The translations under genes were made by a program, and so were the position numbers. From Solitalea canadensis DSM 3403 (lineage in GTDB: Bacteria; Bacteroidota; Bacteroidia; Sphingobacteriales; Sphingobacteriaceae): DNA of 64,000 nt. Below the pieces are notes generated by a model, which was not told the origin of the DNA, ran no database searches, and saw only the letters and a program-made list of their open reading frames with translations. The stretch's first letter is position 1. Every line of letters starts with the position of its first letter. Where the stretch lies: NCBI RefSeq assembly GCF_000242635.2, contig NC_017770.1:496001-560000 (forward strand), in the 5' to 3' direction. This document shows positions 27,238 to 36,711 of the stretch, piece after piece.

Positions 27238-30200
27238 ATGTCGTACAAAAAAGAAAATAAGATCAAAAGTAATTTTACCAAAATTACGATCAGCCTTGCA
27301 TCGCCTGAGAATATCTTAGAGCGCTCAAGCGGCGAGGTATTGAAACCAGAAACGATCAACTACCGTACGTATAAGCCGGAACGTGATGGTTTGTTCTGCG
27401 AGCGTATTTTCGGTCCTGTGAAGGATTATGAGTGTGCCTGTGGTAAATACAAACGTATCCGTTATAAAGGCATTGTGTGCGACCGTTGTGGTGTTGAGGT
27501 TACAGAGAAAAAAGTACGTCGCGAGCGTATGGGTCACATCAACTTAGTTGTGCCTGTTGCTCACATCTGGTACTTCCGCTCATTGCCAAACAAAATCGGT
27601 TACTTGCTAGGCTTACCTACCAAGAAATTGGATTTGATCATTTATTACGAGCGTTATGTGGTTATTCAGCCGGGTGTTAAAGCTCAGGATGGTATCCAGT
27701 ATCTCGATTTCTTAACAGAAGAGGAATATTTAGATATATTAGATACTCTTCCTAAAGAAAACCAATATTTAGACGACAAAGATCCTAATAAATTTGTTGC
27801 AAAAATGGGTGCTGAAGCTCTTCAGGACCTATTGGGCCGCTTACAATTAGATCAATTGTCATATGACTTGCGTCATCAGGCTGCTAATGAAACTTCGCAG
27901 CAACGTAAAAACGAAGCTTTGAAACGCCTTCAGGTAGTAGAAGCTTTCCGTGGTGCACAAGCTAATATCGAAAACCGTCCGGAATGGATGATCGTTAAGA
28001 TCGTTCCTGTAATTCCACCTGAATTACGTCCTTTAGTTCCTTTGGATGGTGGTCGTTTTGCAACTTCAGACTTGAACGATTTATATCGTCGTGTGATCAT
28101 CCGTAACAACCGTTTGAAACGTTTGATCGAGATCAAAGCTCCTGAAGTGATTTTACGTAACGAAAAACGTATGTTACAGGAAGCTGTTGACTCGTTATTC
28201 GATAACTCACGTAAAGTTAACGCTGTTAAAACTGAGGGTAATCGTGCTTTGAAATCACTTTCAGATATCCTGAAAGGTAAACAAGGTCGTTTCCGTCAAA
28301 ACTTGTTAGGTAAACGTGTTGACTATTCTGCGCGTTCGGTAATTGTTGTAGGTCCTACCTTAAAATTACACGAGTGTGGTTTACCTAAAGATATGGCTGC
28401 CGAGCTGTTCAAACCATTTATCATTCGTAAGATGATTGAGCGTGGTGTTGTTAAAACGGTGAAATCAGCTAAAAAGATTGTTGATCGTAAAGACCCATTA
28501 GTTTGGGATATCTTGGAAAACGTACTGAAAGGTCACCCTGTAATGCTAAACCGTGCGCCAACGCTGCACCGTTTAGGTATTCAGGCTTTCCAACCTAAAT
28601 TAGTTGAAGGTAAAGCGATTCAGTTACACCCATTAGTATGTACCGCATTCAACGCCGACTTTGACGGTGACCAGATGGCTGTTCACGTTCCACTTGGTAA
28701 CGCAGCTGTTTTGGAAGCCCAAATCTTAATGTTGGCAGCACACAACATCCTTAACCCTGCAAACGGTACTCCAATCACCGTACCTTCGCAAGACATGGTA
28801 TTGGGTCTGTATTATATTACCAAAGGACGTAAGTCCACTCCTGATCGCATTGTTCGTGGAGAAGGTTCAATTTTCTACAGCCCAGAGGAAGTTCGCATTG
28901 CGTTAAATGAAAACCGTATTGATTTACACGCGTGGATCAAGGTTAAAGTAAACACTGTTGATGAGAACGGTGAACCTGTAAATAAGTTAATTGAAACTAC
29001 TGTAGGACGTGTTATCGTAAATGAGTTCTCTCCTGTAGAAACTGGTTTCATTAACGAATTGTTAACCAAAAAATCGCTTCGTGATATTATTGGTAACATC
29101 GTGAAAATTACAGGTATGGCTCGTGCCGCTAGATTCCTTGATGATATTAAGGAGTTAGGTTTCCAAATGGCGTTCAAAGGAGGTTTGTCATTCAACTTGA
29201 AAGACGTTACCATTCCAGAAGAAAAAGCTATTTTGTTAAATCAGGCGCAAGATGAAGTTGATGAAGTAATGAACAACTATAACATGGGTTTCATTACCAA
29301 CAACGAGCGTTACAATCAGATCATCGATATTTGGACACGTATCAACTCTCGCCTAACTGATCACTTGATGAAGCAACTTGCTTCAGATAATCAAGGTTTC
29401 AACTCAGTATACATGATGTTGGATTCAGGAGCCCGTGGTTCTAAAGAGCAGATTCGTCAGCTTTGTGGAATGAGGGGTTTGATGGCTAAACCACAAAAAT
29501 CAGGTTCAGGTGGTGAAATTATCGAGAACCCGATCCTTTCAAACTTTAAAGAAGGTCTGTCGGTACTAGAGTACTTTATCTCTACCCACGGTGCTCGTAA
29601 AGGTTTGGCGGATACGGCCTTGAAAACTGCCGATGCTGGTTATTTGACTCGTCGTTTGCATGACGTAGCACAAGATATGGTGGTTTCTGAGCCGGATTGT
29701 GGAACATTACGTGGTGTGCTTACTTCTGCATTGAAAGATAACGAAGAAATCGTTGAGCCATTATATGAGCGTATCTTAGGTCGTGTTGCTCTGAATGATG
29801 TAATTGATCCATTAACCAATGAGACACTTGCGCATGCAGGTGAAGAAATCACTGAAGAAGTTGGTCAACGCATTGAAGAGTCAGCTGTAGATGCTGTTGA
29901 AATTCGTTCGGTACTTACCTGCGAATCTAAACGCGGTACTTGTGCTAAGTGTTACGGTCGTAACCTTGCTACTGGTAAAATGGTTCAGATCGGTGAAGCT
30001 GTCGGCGTAATTGCAGCACAGTCAATCGGTGAGCCAGGTACCCAGCTTACACTTCGTACCTTCCACGTCGGTGGTACTGCATCGAACATTGCTGCTGAAT
30101 CACAGATCAGTGCTAAGTTCCCTGGTAAATTGGAGTTCGAAAACATTCGTACCGTTACCTTGAAAAATGATGATGGTCAGATTGAAGTTGTGTTAGGTCG

Positions 30201-31512
30201 TTCAGGTGAGATTCGTTTGATCGAAGAACACACTGGTAAAGTGATCATGACCAATAACATTCCTTACGGAGCTCACTTATTTGTTGTTGATGGACAGAAA
30301 GTTGAAAAAGGTGCTACTATCTGTAGTTGGGACCCATATAACGCTGTCATCGTTTCAGAATATACCGGTAAAGTTGAGTTTGAAGCAATTACTGAAGGTG
30401 TAACCTTCCGTGAAGAGTCAGATGAACAAACTGGTCACAAGGAGAAGGTAATTATCGATAGCCGTGATAAAACGAAGAACCCTGTTATTCGTATTGTTGG
30501 CAAAGATGGTGAAAAAGGTTACAGTATCCCTGTAGGAGCTCACATTGCTGTTGATGAAAGTGAAAAAGTATCATCAGGACAGGTTCTTGTTAAGATCCCT
30601 CGTTCTGCTGGTAAAACCCGAGATATCACCGGTGGTCTTCCTCGTGTTACCGAATTATTCGAGGCACGTAACCCATCGAACCCAGCAATCGTTACTGAGA
30701 TCGATGGTGTTGTTACCTTGGGCGGTGTGAAACGTGGTAATCGTGAGATCATCATTGAATCGAAAGACGGAGAGATCAAGAAATACCTGGTATCATTATC
30801 TAAACACATTCTTGTTCAGGATAATGACTTTATCAAAGCAGGTATGCCGTTATCAGACGGATCTATCAGTCCTACTGATATCTTGGCAATCAAAGGTCCA
30901 GGTGCAGTACAAGAATACTTAGTAAATGGTGTTCAAGAGGTATACCGTTTACAAGGTGTGAAAATCAATGATAAGCACTTTGAGGTTATCGTTCACCAAA
31001 TGATGCAAAAAGTGTTGATCGAAGATCCGGGAGATACTCGTTTCTTAGAGCGTGAAGCCGTAGATAAGCTTGACTTTATGGATGAGAACGACAGCATGTT
31101 CGACAAGAAAGTTGTTGTTGATCCGGGAGAGTCAACCTCGTTGAAAAAAGGACAAATCGTTACAGTTCGTAAACTACGTGATGAGAATTCTATCTTAAAA
31201 CGTCGTGATATGAAATTAGTTGAAGCGCGTGATGCGGTTCCTGCTACTTCAAGTCCGGTGTTACAAGGTATTACCCGTTCATCATTAGGTACTAAGAGCT
31301 GGATTTCGGCAGCTTCCTTCCAGGAAACTACTAAAGTTCTTAATGAGGCAGCAATCGCAGGTAAAACTGACTACATGTTAGGCTTGAAAGAAAACGTGAT
31401 CGTTGGTCACTTGATCCCTTCAGGTACTGGTATGCGTGATTATGATCGCATGATTGTTGGTTCACGTGAAGAATACGAAAAACTATTAGCTTCTAAAGAA
31501 GACGAAGACTAG
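27238..31512 (+). CDS. rpoC: RNA polymerase beta' subunit
   Basis: Catalytic beta' subunit, 1424 residues. The ATG at 27238 is preferred to the in-frame TTG six bases upstream, as homologues begin MSYKK. Visible are the first zinc ribbon ([20 protein letters not shown]), the Mg-binding loop NADFDGDQM (D474, D476, D478), the trigger-loop/bridge region and the second zinc site ([13 protein letters not shown]). It ends the operon at a strong terminator. Confidence 0.99.
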   Translation: MSYKKENKIKSNFTKITISLASPENILERSSGEVLKPETINYRTYKPERDGLFCERIFGPVKDYECACGKYKRIRYKGIVCDRCGVEVTEKKVRRERMGHINLVVPVAHIWYFRSLPNKIGYLLGLPTKKLDLIIYYERYVVIQPGVKAQDGIQYLDFLTEEEYLDILDTLPKENQYLDDKDPNKFVAKMGAEALQDLLGRLQLDQLSYDLRHQAANETSQQRKNEALKRLQVVEAFRGAQANIENRPEWMIVKIVPVIPPELRPLVPLDGGRFATSDLNDLYRRVIIRNNRLKRLIEIKAPEVILRNEKRMLQEAVDSLFDNSRKVNAVKTEGNRALKSLSDILKGKQGRFRQNLLGKRVDYSARSVIVVGPTLKLHECGLPKDMAAELFKPFIIRKMIERGVVKTVKSAKKIVDRKDPLVWDILENVLKGHPVMLNRAPTLHRLGIQAFQPKLVEGKAIQLHPLVCTAFNADFDGDQMAVHVPLGNAAVLEAQILMLAAHNILNPANGTPITVPSQDMVLGLYYITKGRKSTPDRIVRGEGSIFYSPEEVRIALNENRIDLHAWIKVKVNTVDENGEPVNKLIETTVGRVIVNEFSPVETGFINELLTKKSLRDIIGNIVKITGMARAARFLDDIKELGFQMAFKGGLSFNLKDVTIPEEKAILLNQAQDEVDEVMNNYNMGFITNNERYNQIIDIWTRINSRLTDHLMKQLASDNQGFNSVYMMLDSGARGSKEQIRQLCGMRGLMAKPQKSGSGGEIIENPILSNFKEGLSVLEYFISTHGARKGLADTALKTADAGYLTRRLHDVAQDMVVSEPDCGTLRGVLTSALKDNEEIVEPLYERILGRVALNDVIDPLTNETLAHAGEEITEEVGQRIEESAVDAVEIRSVLTCESKRGTCAKCYGRNLATGKMVQIGEAVGVIAAQSIGEPGTQLTLRTFHVGGTASNIAAESQISAKFPGKLEFENIRTVTLKNDDGQIEVVLGRSGEIRLIEEHTGKVIMTNNIPYGAHLFVVDGQKVEKGATICSWDPYNAVIVSEYTGKVEFEAITEGVTFREESDEQTGHKEKVIIDSRDKTKNPVIRIVGKDGEKGYSIPVGAHIAVDESEKVSSGQVLVKIPRSAGKTRDITGGLPRVTELFEARNPSNPAIVTEIDGVVTLGGVKRGNREIIIESKDGEIKKYLVSLSKHILVQDNDFIKAGMPLSDGSISPTDILAIKGPGAVQEYLVNGVQEVYRLQGVKINDKHFEVIVHQMMQKVLIEDPGDTRFLEREAVDKLDFMDENDSMFDKKVVVDPGESTSLKKGQIVTVRKLRDENSILKRRDMKLVEARDAVPATSSPVLQGITRSSLGTKSWISAASFQETTKVLNEAAIAGKTDYMLGLKENVIVGHLIPSGTGMRDYDRMIVGSREEYEKLLASKEDED

Positions 31513-31548
31513 TCTTAATCTTCAGCAAGTAAAAGTTTAATCATATGC

Positions 31549-31585
31549 AACAGGCTGCTCATTATGAGTGGCCTGTTTGTTTTTA
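31549..31585 (+). terminator. Terminator of the rpoBC operon
   Basis: AACAGGC (31549-31555) pairs with GCCTGTT (31571-31577), and inside it CTCA with TGAG; a T-rich tail follows. Confidence 0.9.
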
Positions 31586-31668
31586 GGTCAATAAATCACG
31601 ATAAGGATTACTTTATCTATTTTTAAATGGGAGTAATCATAATAAAATCAGTGTAATCATACCACATA

Positions 31669-32616
31669 ATGAAATTTAAACTTGGAGATTTTGTAAGATT
31701 TGTTGATGAACGTCGGGAGGGATATATAACCCGGATCATTAACGATCAGATGGTTGGAGTTACTGGCGATGACGACTTTGAAATCCCTGTGCTCGTAACC
31801 AAAATTACACCTGTGCACGGAACTCATTTAGACGATGATAATGAGCATAAGGAAACAAAGACAGCTGTAATTACTGAAGGACCGATTGTAACCAGAGGAG
31901 TTTATTTAGCAATTACTGAAGATCCTCGTGTTAAGGCAGTTATTCATTTGCACGTTGTAAATGAAACTTCGTTATCGTTACTGTTGAGTACCACACTTGA
32001 ACGTCAAAAAAAATTCAGGGGAGATTTTATAGGTGTTATCGATCCTAATTCAGCAGTTAAAATACATGCTTTATCAATGACGGAGCTGGATAATTGGCCC
32101 ACTTTTCATTTTCAAGCCTTATTTAATACTTCAGCGGATTTAAAACCATTACAGCCTTTGGTAAATTCTCTTAAATTAAAAGCCAAGGATTTTTCAATGA
32201 GCAAGAAACAAGTGAATTTGTTAAGCACTACTGCCTGGCTGTTCAGACTTGATGAGGCTGAAGTTGTTATTGATCCGGATAAATTAAAAGAAAGCTTCTT
32301 TAAATCTCCGGATGAAAAAATAGTTATTGATAAACCAGCAAAGGAGGTTGACTTACACATCGAAAAATTAAGAGATGATTATCAATTTCTTTCGAATACT
32401 GAAATTATTAAAATTCAATTGGAGCAATTTCATCGTTCTTTAGATGCGGCAATTGTGCATCATTTACCTTCTATAGTGTTTATTCATGGAGTAGGTAATG
32501 GAACTTTAAAACATGAGCTTTATAAAGTACTGAGTAAACATACTCATGTTCGAACTTTCCTTGATGCTAAAAAAGAAAAGTTTGGTTTTGGGGCAACAGA
32601 GGTTCTACTGAAATAA
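31669..32616 (+). CDS. DUF2027-Smr domain protein
   Basis: A 315-residue cytoplasmic protein. The N-terminal part (MKFKLGDFVRFVDERREGYITRI, then a beta-rich domain to about 200) matches the DUF2027 family of Bacteroidota. The C-terminal 85 residues are a Smr domain with VDLHIEKL and the motif IVFIHGVGNGTLKHEL; Smr domains occur in MutS2 and can nick DNA or cleave RNA at branched structures or stalled ribosomes. There is no MutS ATPase part. It has its own unit downstream of rpoC. The cellular role is unknown. Confidence 0.88.
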   Translation: MKFKLGDFVRFVDERREGYITRIINDQMVGVTGDDDFEIPVLVTKITPVHGTHLDDDNEHKETKTAVITEGPIVTRGVYLAITEDPRVKAVIHLHVVNETSLSLLLSTTLERQKKFRGDFIGVIDPNSAVKIHALSMTELDNWPTFHFQALFNTSADLKPLQPLVNSLKLKAKDFSMSKKQVNLLSTTAWLFRLDEAEVVIDPDKLKESFFKSPDEKIVIDKPAKEVDLHIEKLRDDYQFLSNTEIIKIQLEQFHRSLDAAIVHHLPSIVFIHGVGNGTLKHELYKVLSKHTHVRTFLDAKKEKFGFGATEVLLK

Positions 32617-32650
32617 TCATTCTGTTACCTTCTTTTAAACGTGCTTATGC

Positions 32651-32658
32651 TATATTTG
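32651..32658 (+). promoter_or_regulatory. Promoter -7 box of the DUF3467 gene
   Basis: TATATTTG fits TAnnTTTG and lies 19 bases before the ATG, implying a very short leader. No clear -33 TTG. Confidence 0.45.
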
Positions 32659-32677
32659 ATCATTAAAGTTTACTACA

Positions 32678-32989
32678 ATGGAAGAGAACAACGAAAATCA
32701 ATTAAATATTGAATTGTCAGAAGAAATTGCAGAAGGTATTTACTCTAATTTGGCGATCATAACGCATTCATCAACCGAATTTGTGCTTGATTTTGTTCGT
32801 ATTATGCCGGGAGTTCCAAAAGCAAAAGTGAAATCACGTATTGTTCTTACTCCAGAACATGCAAAACGTTTATTATTGGCTTTAGATGATAATATTCACA
32901 AATATGAGCAGGTAAACGGGAAAATCAGAACACATGAAGGACAACCAGCGTTACCAATGAACTTTGGAGGACCGACCGCTCAAGCATAG
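32678..32989 (+). CDS. DUF3467 protein
   Basis: A 103-residue soluble protein. The block NLAIITHSSTEFVLDFVRIMPGVPKAKVKSRI followed by LTPEHAKRLLLALDDNI is the DUF3467 signature. Members commonly lie near rpoC in Bacteroidota, as here; a transcription-linked role is sometimes suspected from this but is unproven. A perfect terminator follows. Confidence 0.9.
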   Translation: MEENNENQLNIELSEEIAEGIYSNLAIITHSSTEFVLDFVRIMPGVPKAKVKSRIVLTPEHAKRLLLALDDNIHKYEQVNGKIRTHEGQPALPMNFGGPTAQA

Positions 32990-33012
32990 ATTTTAACGTG
33001 TCACTATTATGT

Positions 33013-33047
33013 AAAAATGCGCAAACATGATTTTGCGCATTTTTCTT
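33013..33047 (+). terminator. Terminator after the DUF3467 gene
   Basis: A 13-bp perfect stem (33013-33025 with 33032-33044) around a 6-base loop, then T-rich sequence. Confidence 0.92.
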
Positions 33048-33093
33048 TTAGGGTATTAAGGTGATCTTTGCTGCGCAATCTAAATGCTTAACA

Positions 33094-33708
33094 ATGATAA
33101 TCCAAGAATTCTTAAAATCTGAATTAGCTCAATCAATAACTTACATTTCGTATAGAAAATTAATTGAAGATCTTCTTAAGCAAAATTTGACAACCGGAGA
33201 GGATAATTCACCGGATTTGCTGGAGTATGCGCGTATGAATGTTCAGCGTATGAATCGATGGGATAAAACATACACTCCTTCATCTCGATTAACTGAAACA
33301 GTTAAGAGCTATCAACGTAAAGAATATTGGTTGATACTTACAGAAGGGTGGTGTGGAGATGCAGCTCAGAATATTCCAGTGATTAGTAAGATTGCTGAGT
33401 TAAATCCGGCAATTCAATTAAGAGTGATACTTCGGGATCAGCACCTTGATCTTATGGATCAGTATTTAACAAACGGTGGAAGAAGTATTCCTAAACTTAT
33501 TCGTATTGATGCTGAAACTTTTGAGGTGGTTGGAACTTGGGGTCCACGTCCGGCTATATTACAAGAAAGAGTTTTGCAAATGAAAAATGAATTAGGTTTA
33601 GGCAAAGAAGAAATGGCTCTTGAAATTCATTTATGGTATGCTAAAAATAAAGGGCAGGCATTGGAAGAAGAATTCATGTCAATGCTCGAAGAAATAGTTA
33701 ATGTTTAA
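33094..33708 (+). CDS. Thioredoxin-like protein lacking the second active-site cysteine
   Basis: A 204-residue cytoplasmic protein of the Thioredoxin_9-like group. I start it at the ATG at 33094; a GTG at 33061 is in frame but adds nothing family-like. The thioredoxin strand-loop-helix reads YWLILTEGWCGDAAQNIPV, with C87 followed by G-D-A where CxxC would have a second cysteine. The conserved cis-proline region is SIPKLIRID. With only one active-site cysteine it cannot perform normal dithiol exchange and might act as a monothiol or binding protein. Confidence 0.85.
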   Translation: MIIQEFLKSELAQSITYISYRKLIEDLLKQNLTTGEDNSPDLLEYARMNVQRMNRWDKTYTPSSRLTETVKSYQRKEYWLILTEGWCGDAAQNIPVISKIAELNPAIQLRVILRDQHLDLMDQYLTNGGRSIPKLIRIDAETFEVVGTWGPRPAILQERVLQMKNELGLGKEEMALEIHLWYAKNKGQALEEEFMSMLEEIVNV

Positions 33709-33726
33709 AATTTAAAAAATTAAAAG

Positions 33727-33761
33727 AAAGCGAACTAGTGATGATTAGTTCGCTTTTTTAT
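33727..33761 (+). terminator. Terminator after the thioredoxin-like gene
   Basis: AAAGCGAACTA (33727-33737) pairs perfectly with TAGTTCGCTTT (33746-33756); T run. Confidence 0.92.
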
Positions 33762-34053
33762 TTCATAAGCTGCAGAGATAAATTTTTCTTTATCACTCCA
33801 AATTTTTATCTTATGCACAAATAAGCGCCCGGTTAAATGATCGTAAATACTGTTAGGCTAATTAAAAGAACCCGATTTTTTTAAGTGAAAAAATGTTTTT
33901 CTATTACTTTCCATCTACTTCCGTTTAGTCCTTTATAAAGGCAAAATAAGTACGCAGTTTTTTATTAGAAGTGTTGCAAATGCTCGCTTCAAAATTTGTT
34001 GCATTCTAGTTTTCTGAACAGAAAATAGGAATGGCAGGTTATTTTTACAATTA
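33762..34053. other. Intergenic region without recognised features
   Basis: About 290 AT-rich bases before the AAA ATPase gene. TAGTTTTC near 34007 is one base off the -7 consensus; otherwise I see no gene, repeat or hairpin. Confidence 0.5.
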
Positions 34054-35157
34054 ATGGGAGTACATCCTACAAAAAACAATATGGAAAATTTCTTTACACA
34101 GAAGACACTCACTATAAATAACATATTTAGCAATAACTTTATTGACGCAGGTAATTTATATATACATTGTTTTAATGCATTACCAAGTCGCCATTTTATA
34201 AATCATATTGATGGAGAAAAGTTGTTTCCAGAATTAAAAGAGAAATATGCAACTTTTATAGCCAATGAATATGTATATCGGTATTACGAAAAAACAAAAA
34301 GAAGGTTTGCATTTGATAAAACTCTTCTGGTATTAACTAATCAGGTTATCCTTGAGTTAGACGATTACTATTGCGAAATATATCACGATGGAGCTGATTC
34401 AGAGTTTTTAGCAGAATTGGTTCAGTTCGTTGTTCAATACAAAGAAAGACAACGTAAACAACCTCTTGAGATAAATTTAATTGTGAAAGACGGCTCATCA
34501 TTTGATTTAAAATCAATGGAAATAAAGCGTACAAAACTAAACCTTGATTTATATTATGAAGATGATTTTAAAGAGGTGGATGAAATTATCAGGAAGCGGT
34601 TGAATAAAAATAATGATAAAGGAGTTGTATTGTTACATGGTTTACCAGGAACAGGTAAAACAACTTATTTACGTTACCTAATTGGTAAAATAAAAAAAAG
34701 GGTACTTTTCTTATCTCCCAATATAGCAGAAAACTTAATGAATCCGGACTTAATTCAATTATTAATTGATAATCCTAACAGCGTTTTAATTATTGAAGAT
34801 GCCGAAAATGTAATTATGGACAGAAGATCAAACAATAGTTCTTCAGTTTCAAACTTATTGAATATTTCTGATGGACTATTATCTGATATTTTGAACACCC
34901 AACTGATTTGTACTTTTAACAGCTCTTTAACATTAATTGATAGCGCCTTAACACGTAAAGGAAGATTAATTGCAAAGTATGAGTTTGGCAAGCTAGGAGT
35001 AAAAAAAGCGCAACGCTTGAATGATCATTTAGGATTTGATAAACAAATACTTCAACCTATGACATTGGCAGAAATTGCAAACCCTCATGAAAGTAATTAT
35101 GAAAGCAAGCAATTTGAAATTATAGGTTTTAGAAAGAATGGAGTGTTAAATAATTAA
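34054..35157 (+). CDS. AAA+ ATPase of unknown role
   Basis: A 367-residue protein. The N-terminal 170 residues are not a domain I recognise. The AAA core follows: Walker A GLPGTGKT (about 196-203), Walker B VLIIEDAE, a sensor-1-like asparagine in LICTFN, and an arginine segment ALTRKGRL as in Bcs1/FtsH-like AAA proteins. The closing part is short. A second ATG at 34081 (MENFFTQ) is equally possible as start. It has no partner gene: both neighbours are separated by terminators. A remodelling chaperone is likely, with unknown target. Confidence 0.82.
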   Translation: MGVHPTKNNMENFFTQKTLTINNIFSNNFIDAGNLYIHCFNALPSRHFINHIDGEKLFPELKEKYATFIANEYVYRYYEKTKRRFAFDKTLLVLTNQVILELDDYYCEIYHDGADSEFLAELVQFVVQYKERQRKQPLEINLIVKDGSSFDLKSMEIKRTKLNLDLYYEDDFKEVDEIIRKRLNKNNDKGVVLLHGLPGTGKTTYLRYLIGKIKKRVLFLSPNIAENLMNPDLIQLLIDNPNSVLIIEDAENVIMDRRSNNSSSVSNLLNISDGLLSDILNTQLICTFNSSLTLIDSALTRKGRLIAKYEFGKLGVKKAQRLNDHLGFDKQILQPMTLAEIANPHESNYESKQFEIIGFRKNGVLNN

Positions 35158-35189
35158 TATTCCAAAGTATTGCTTGCAAAAGCAAAATA

Positions 35190-35226
35190 AAAAAGCCTTT
35201 TAGCCACAGAAGCTAAAAGGCTTTTT
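35190..35226. terminator. Bidirectional terminator between convergent genes
   Basis: A 15-bp perfect stem (35190-35204 with 35212-35226), loop CACAGAA, with A and T runs giving a T tract in both directions. Confidence 0.93.
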
Positions 35227-35245
35227 GTTAATTGTGGTTAATTTA

Positions 35246-36232
35246 TTATTGTACCAATAAATTACATCCCCTGATATCGCTATTATCAAAACGGCCTAAT
35301 ATCTCAAAAGAGCCATCCTGATAAACCTTCCCCAGATCTTGAGTTGCAATAAATGAGCAAGAGTTAATATTAGAAAGGTCAATAATGTTTACACCGCCAG
35401 TTTGGGTTTGAGAAGTTAATGTAAGTGGATCATTCGTATCACGTGTTAATACTTTCATCCATGGTGGGCAGCGAAAAATACCTTTGCCATCGGAATAGCC
35501 TTGTGAAAGCAATTCAGTCATACCATATTCCGAATGGATCTCACTAACCCCAAATCCTTGTTGTAATATATCGTGTAATTCTTCCCGCACCATTTCTTTA
35601 CGTTTGCCCTTCATACCACCTGTTTCCATTACAATAGTGTGCTTTAACTTCATTGGGTATTTCTCAATAAAATCAAGCAGGGCATAGGTAACGCCTATTA
35701 ATATGGTTTTCTGTCCATTGTTCTCCTGTTCCAAAATTGCCTGATAAAGATCTTCATGATTATGGAGGAAAAAGCCGCTTTTTTCATGGCCCGATAATTT
35801 AATCAGGTCCTCAATCATTAAGATCAATGATGATCCTTCACGCTCCAGGTAGGAGGGAAGTAAAGCAAGAAAACAATAGTCAGACGGTTGGCCATAAAAG
35901 CATTCAAATGCCTTGGTAAAACTTTCTGTATAAACTGAAACGTCACTTACGAGATGCCTGCTTTGGATCATTCCTGTTGTTCCAGAACTACTAAAAACTA
36001 TTTCTGCTTGCTGAATTTCCGTAATAACTTCATGCGTTTTAAAGAAACTAATTGGCAAAAAGGGTATATCTGAATAACGTTTAATAGAATTAGGAACAAT
36101 CTTAAGGTGCTGTAAATATTCCTTGTAAACAGGATTAGTTTCTGCTTGGTAAGCAAAAACAGAGAGACTTAACTTGTCAAATGCCTCTGTGTTATTAATT
36201 GAAAAAATATCGGAGTATGCGGGTTTGTTCAC
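35246..36232 (-). CDS. LuxE-like acyl-protein synthetase family protein
   Basis: A 328-residue member of the ANL adenylate-forming superfamily, closest in form to LuxE, which activates fatty acids for the luciferase aldehyde system. The nucleotide loop reads FSSSGTTGMIQSRH (about 82-95); further conserved blocks are METGGMKGKRKEM, EYGMTELLSQGYS and a C-terminal DLGKVYQDGSFEILGR. There is no lux context; in Bacteroidota such genes are scattered and probably activate another carboxylic acid. The start is a GTG at 36230-36232 with a -7 box directly upstream. Confidence 0.82.
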   Translation of the reverse strand: MNKPAYSDIFSINNTEAFDKLSLSVFAYQAETNPVYKEYLQHLKIVPNSIKRYSDIPFLPISFFKTHEVITEIQQAEIVFSSSGTTGMIQSRHLVSDVSVYTESFTKAFECFYGQPSDYCFLALLPSYLEREGSSLILMIEDLIKLSGHEKSGFFLHNHEDLYQAILEQENNGQKTILIGVTYALLDFIEKYPMKLKHTIVMETGGMKGKRKEMVREELHDILQQGFGVSEIHSEYGMTELLSQGYSDGKGIFRCPPWMKVLTRDTNDPLTLTSQTQTGGVNIIDLSNINSCSFIATQDLGKVYQDGSFEILGRFDNSDIRGCNLLVQ

Positions 36233-36236
36233 GCAA

Positions 36237-36244
36237 CAAAGGTA
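36237..36244 (-). promoter_or_regulatory. Promoter -7 box abutting the LuxE-like start codon
   Basis: On the minus strand TACCTTTG fits TAnnTTTG and ends five bases before the GTG, implying a nearly leaderless mRNA. There is no TTG at the expected -33. Confidence 0.4.
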
Positions 36245-36260
36245 ATGAACCCAAATCTTT

Positions 36261-36296
36261 AAAAAAATTCAGCCCCCAAGATAAACAAGGAGGCTG
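36261..36296 (-). terminator. Terminator of the penicillin-acylase-family operon
   Basis: On the minus strand CAGCCTCC and GGGGGCTG (36289-36296 with 36270-36277, one wobble) form a stem followed by AATTTTTTT. Confidence 0.85.
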
Positions 36297-36330
36297 ATGG
36301 TATATAAACGATTAGGGTTGCAAATTAATG

Positions 36331-36348
36331 CCGAACAATATTGTTCGG
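36331..36348. repeat. Perfect 18-base palindrome
   Basis: CCGAACAATATTGTTCGG is fully self-complementary and lies eight bases beyond the stop of the small membrane protein. It is followed by no T tract in either direction, so it is not a typical terminator; it could be a protein-binding dyad. Confidence 0.8.
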
Positions 36349-36355
36349 TTCCTCA

Positions 36356-36700
36356 TTACTTTTTATCTGTTTTTAAAGCAACTTTACAGAAGTAACCTGT
36401 TAAGGCAGCAGTTCCAGCAGCTAATCCACCTACGATGGAGGTAACCAGGATTAGAACCATTGGTGATTTTACTGTTAGCATTTCGGCTACTTTTCCAGTT
36501 AAAATTCCTCCGGTGCTAAAGTGAATAAATAAACTATAGCATAACCAAGTAATGAACACTGCCGCAAAACCAGCTAAAAAACTTTTTCCGGCTCGCTCTC
36601 CTTTCCAAATAGCAATAATAAATGGCGCCACCATAATTATCCACCAAGGCAAGAAGAATTGCAAAATAGCACAGATTATTAATATTAAGAAAAATATCAT
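36356..36700 (-). CDS. Small membrane protein of unknown function
   Basis: A 114-residue protein with about four hydrophobic segments (residues about 3-31, 40-60, 62-72 with a glycine-rich link, and 78-106). There are no recognised motifs beyond glycine-rich membrane helices (SIVGGLAAGTAALTGYF). It starts 11 bases after the stop of the acylase-like gene, so they form one operon; a link to that enzyme is inferred only from this. Confidence 0.8.
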   Translation of the reverse strand: MIFFLILIICAILQFFLPWWIIMVAPFIIAIWKGERAGKSFLAGFAAVFITWLCYSLFIHFSTGGILTGKVAEMLTVKSPMVLILVTSIVGGLAAGTAALTGYFCKVALKTDKK

Positions 36701-36711
36701 AAAATTTAATT

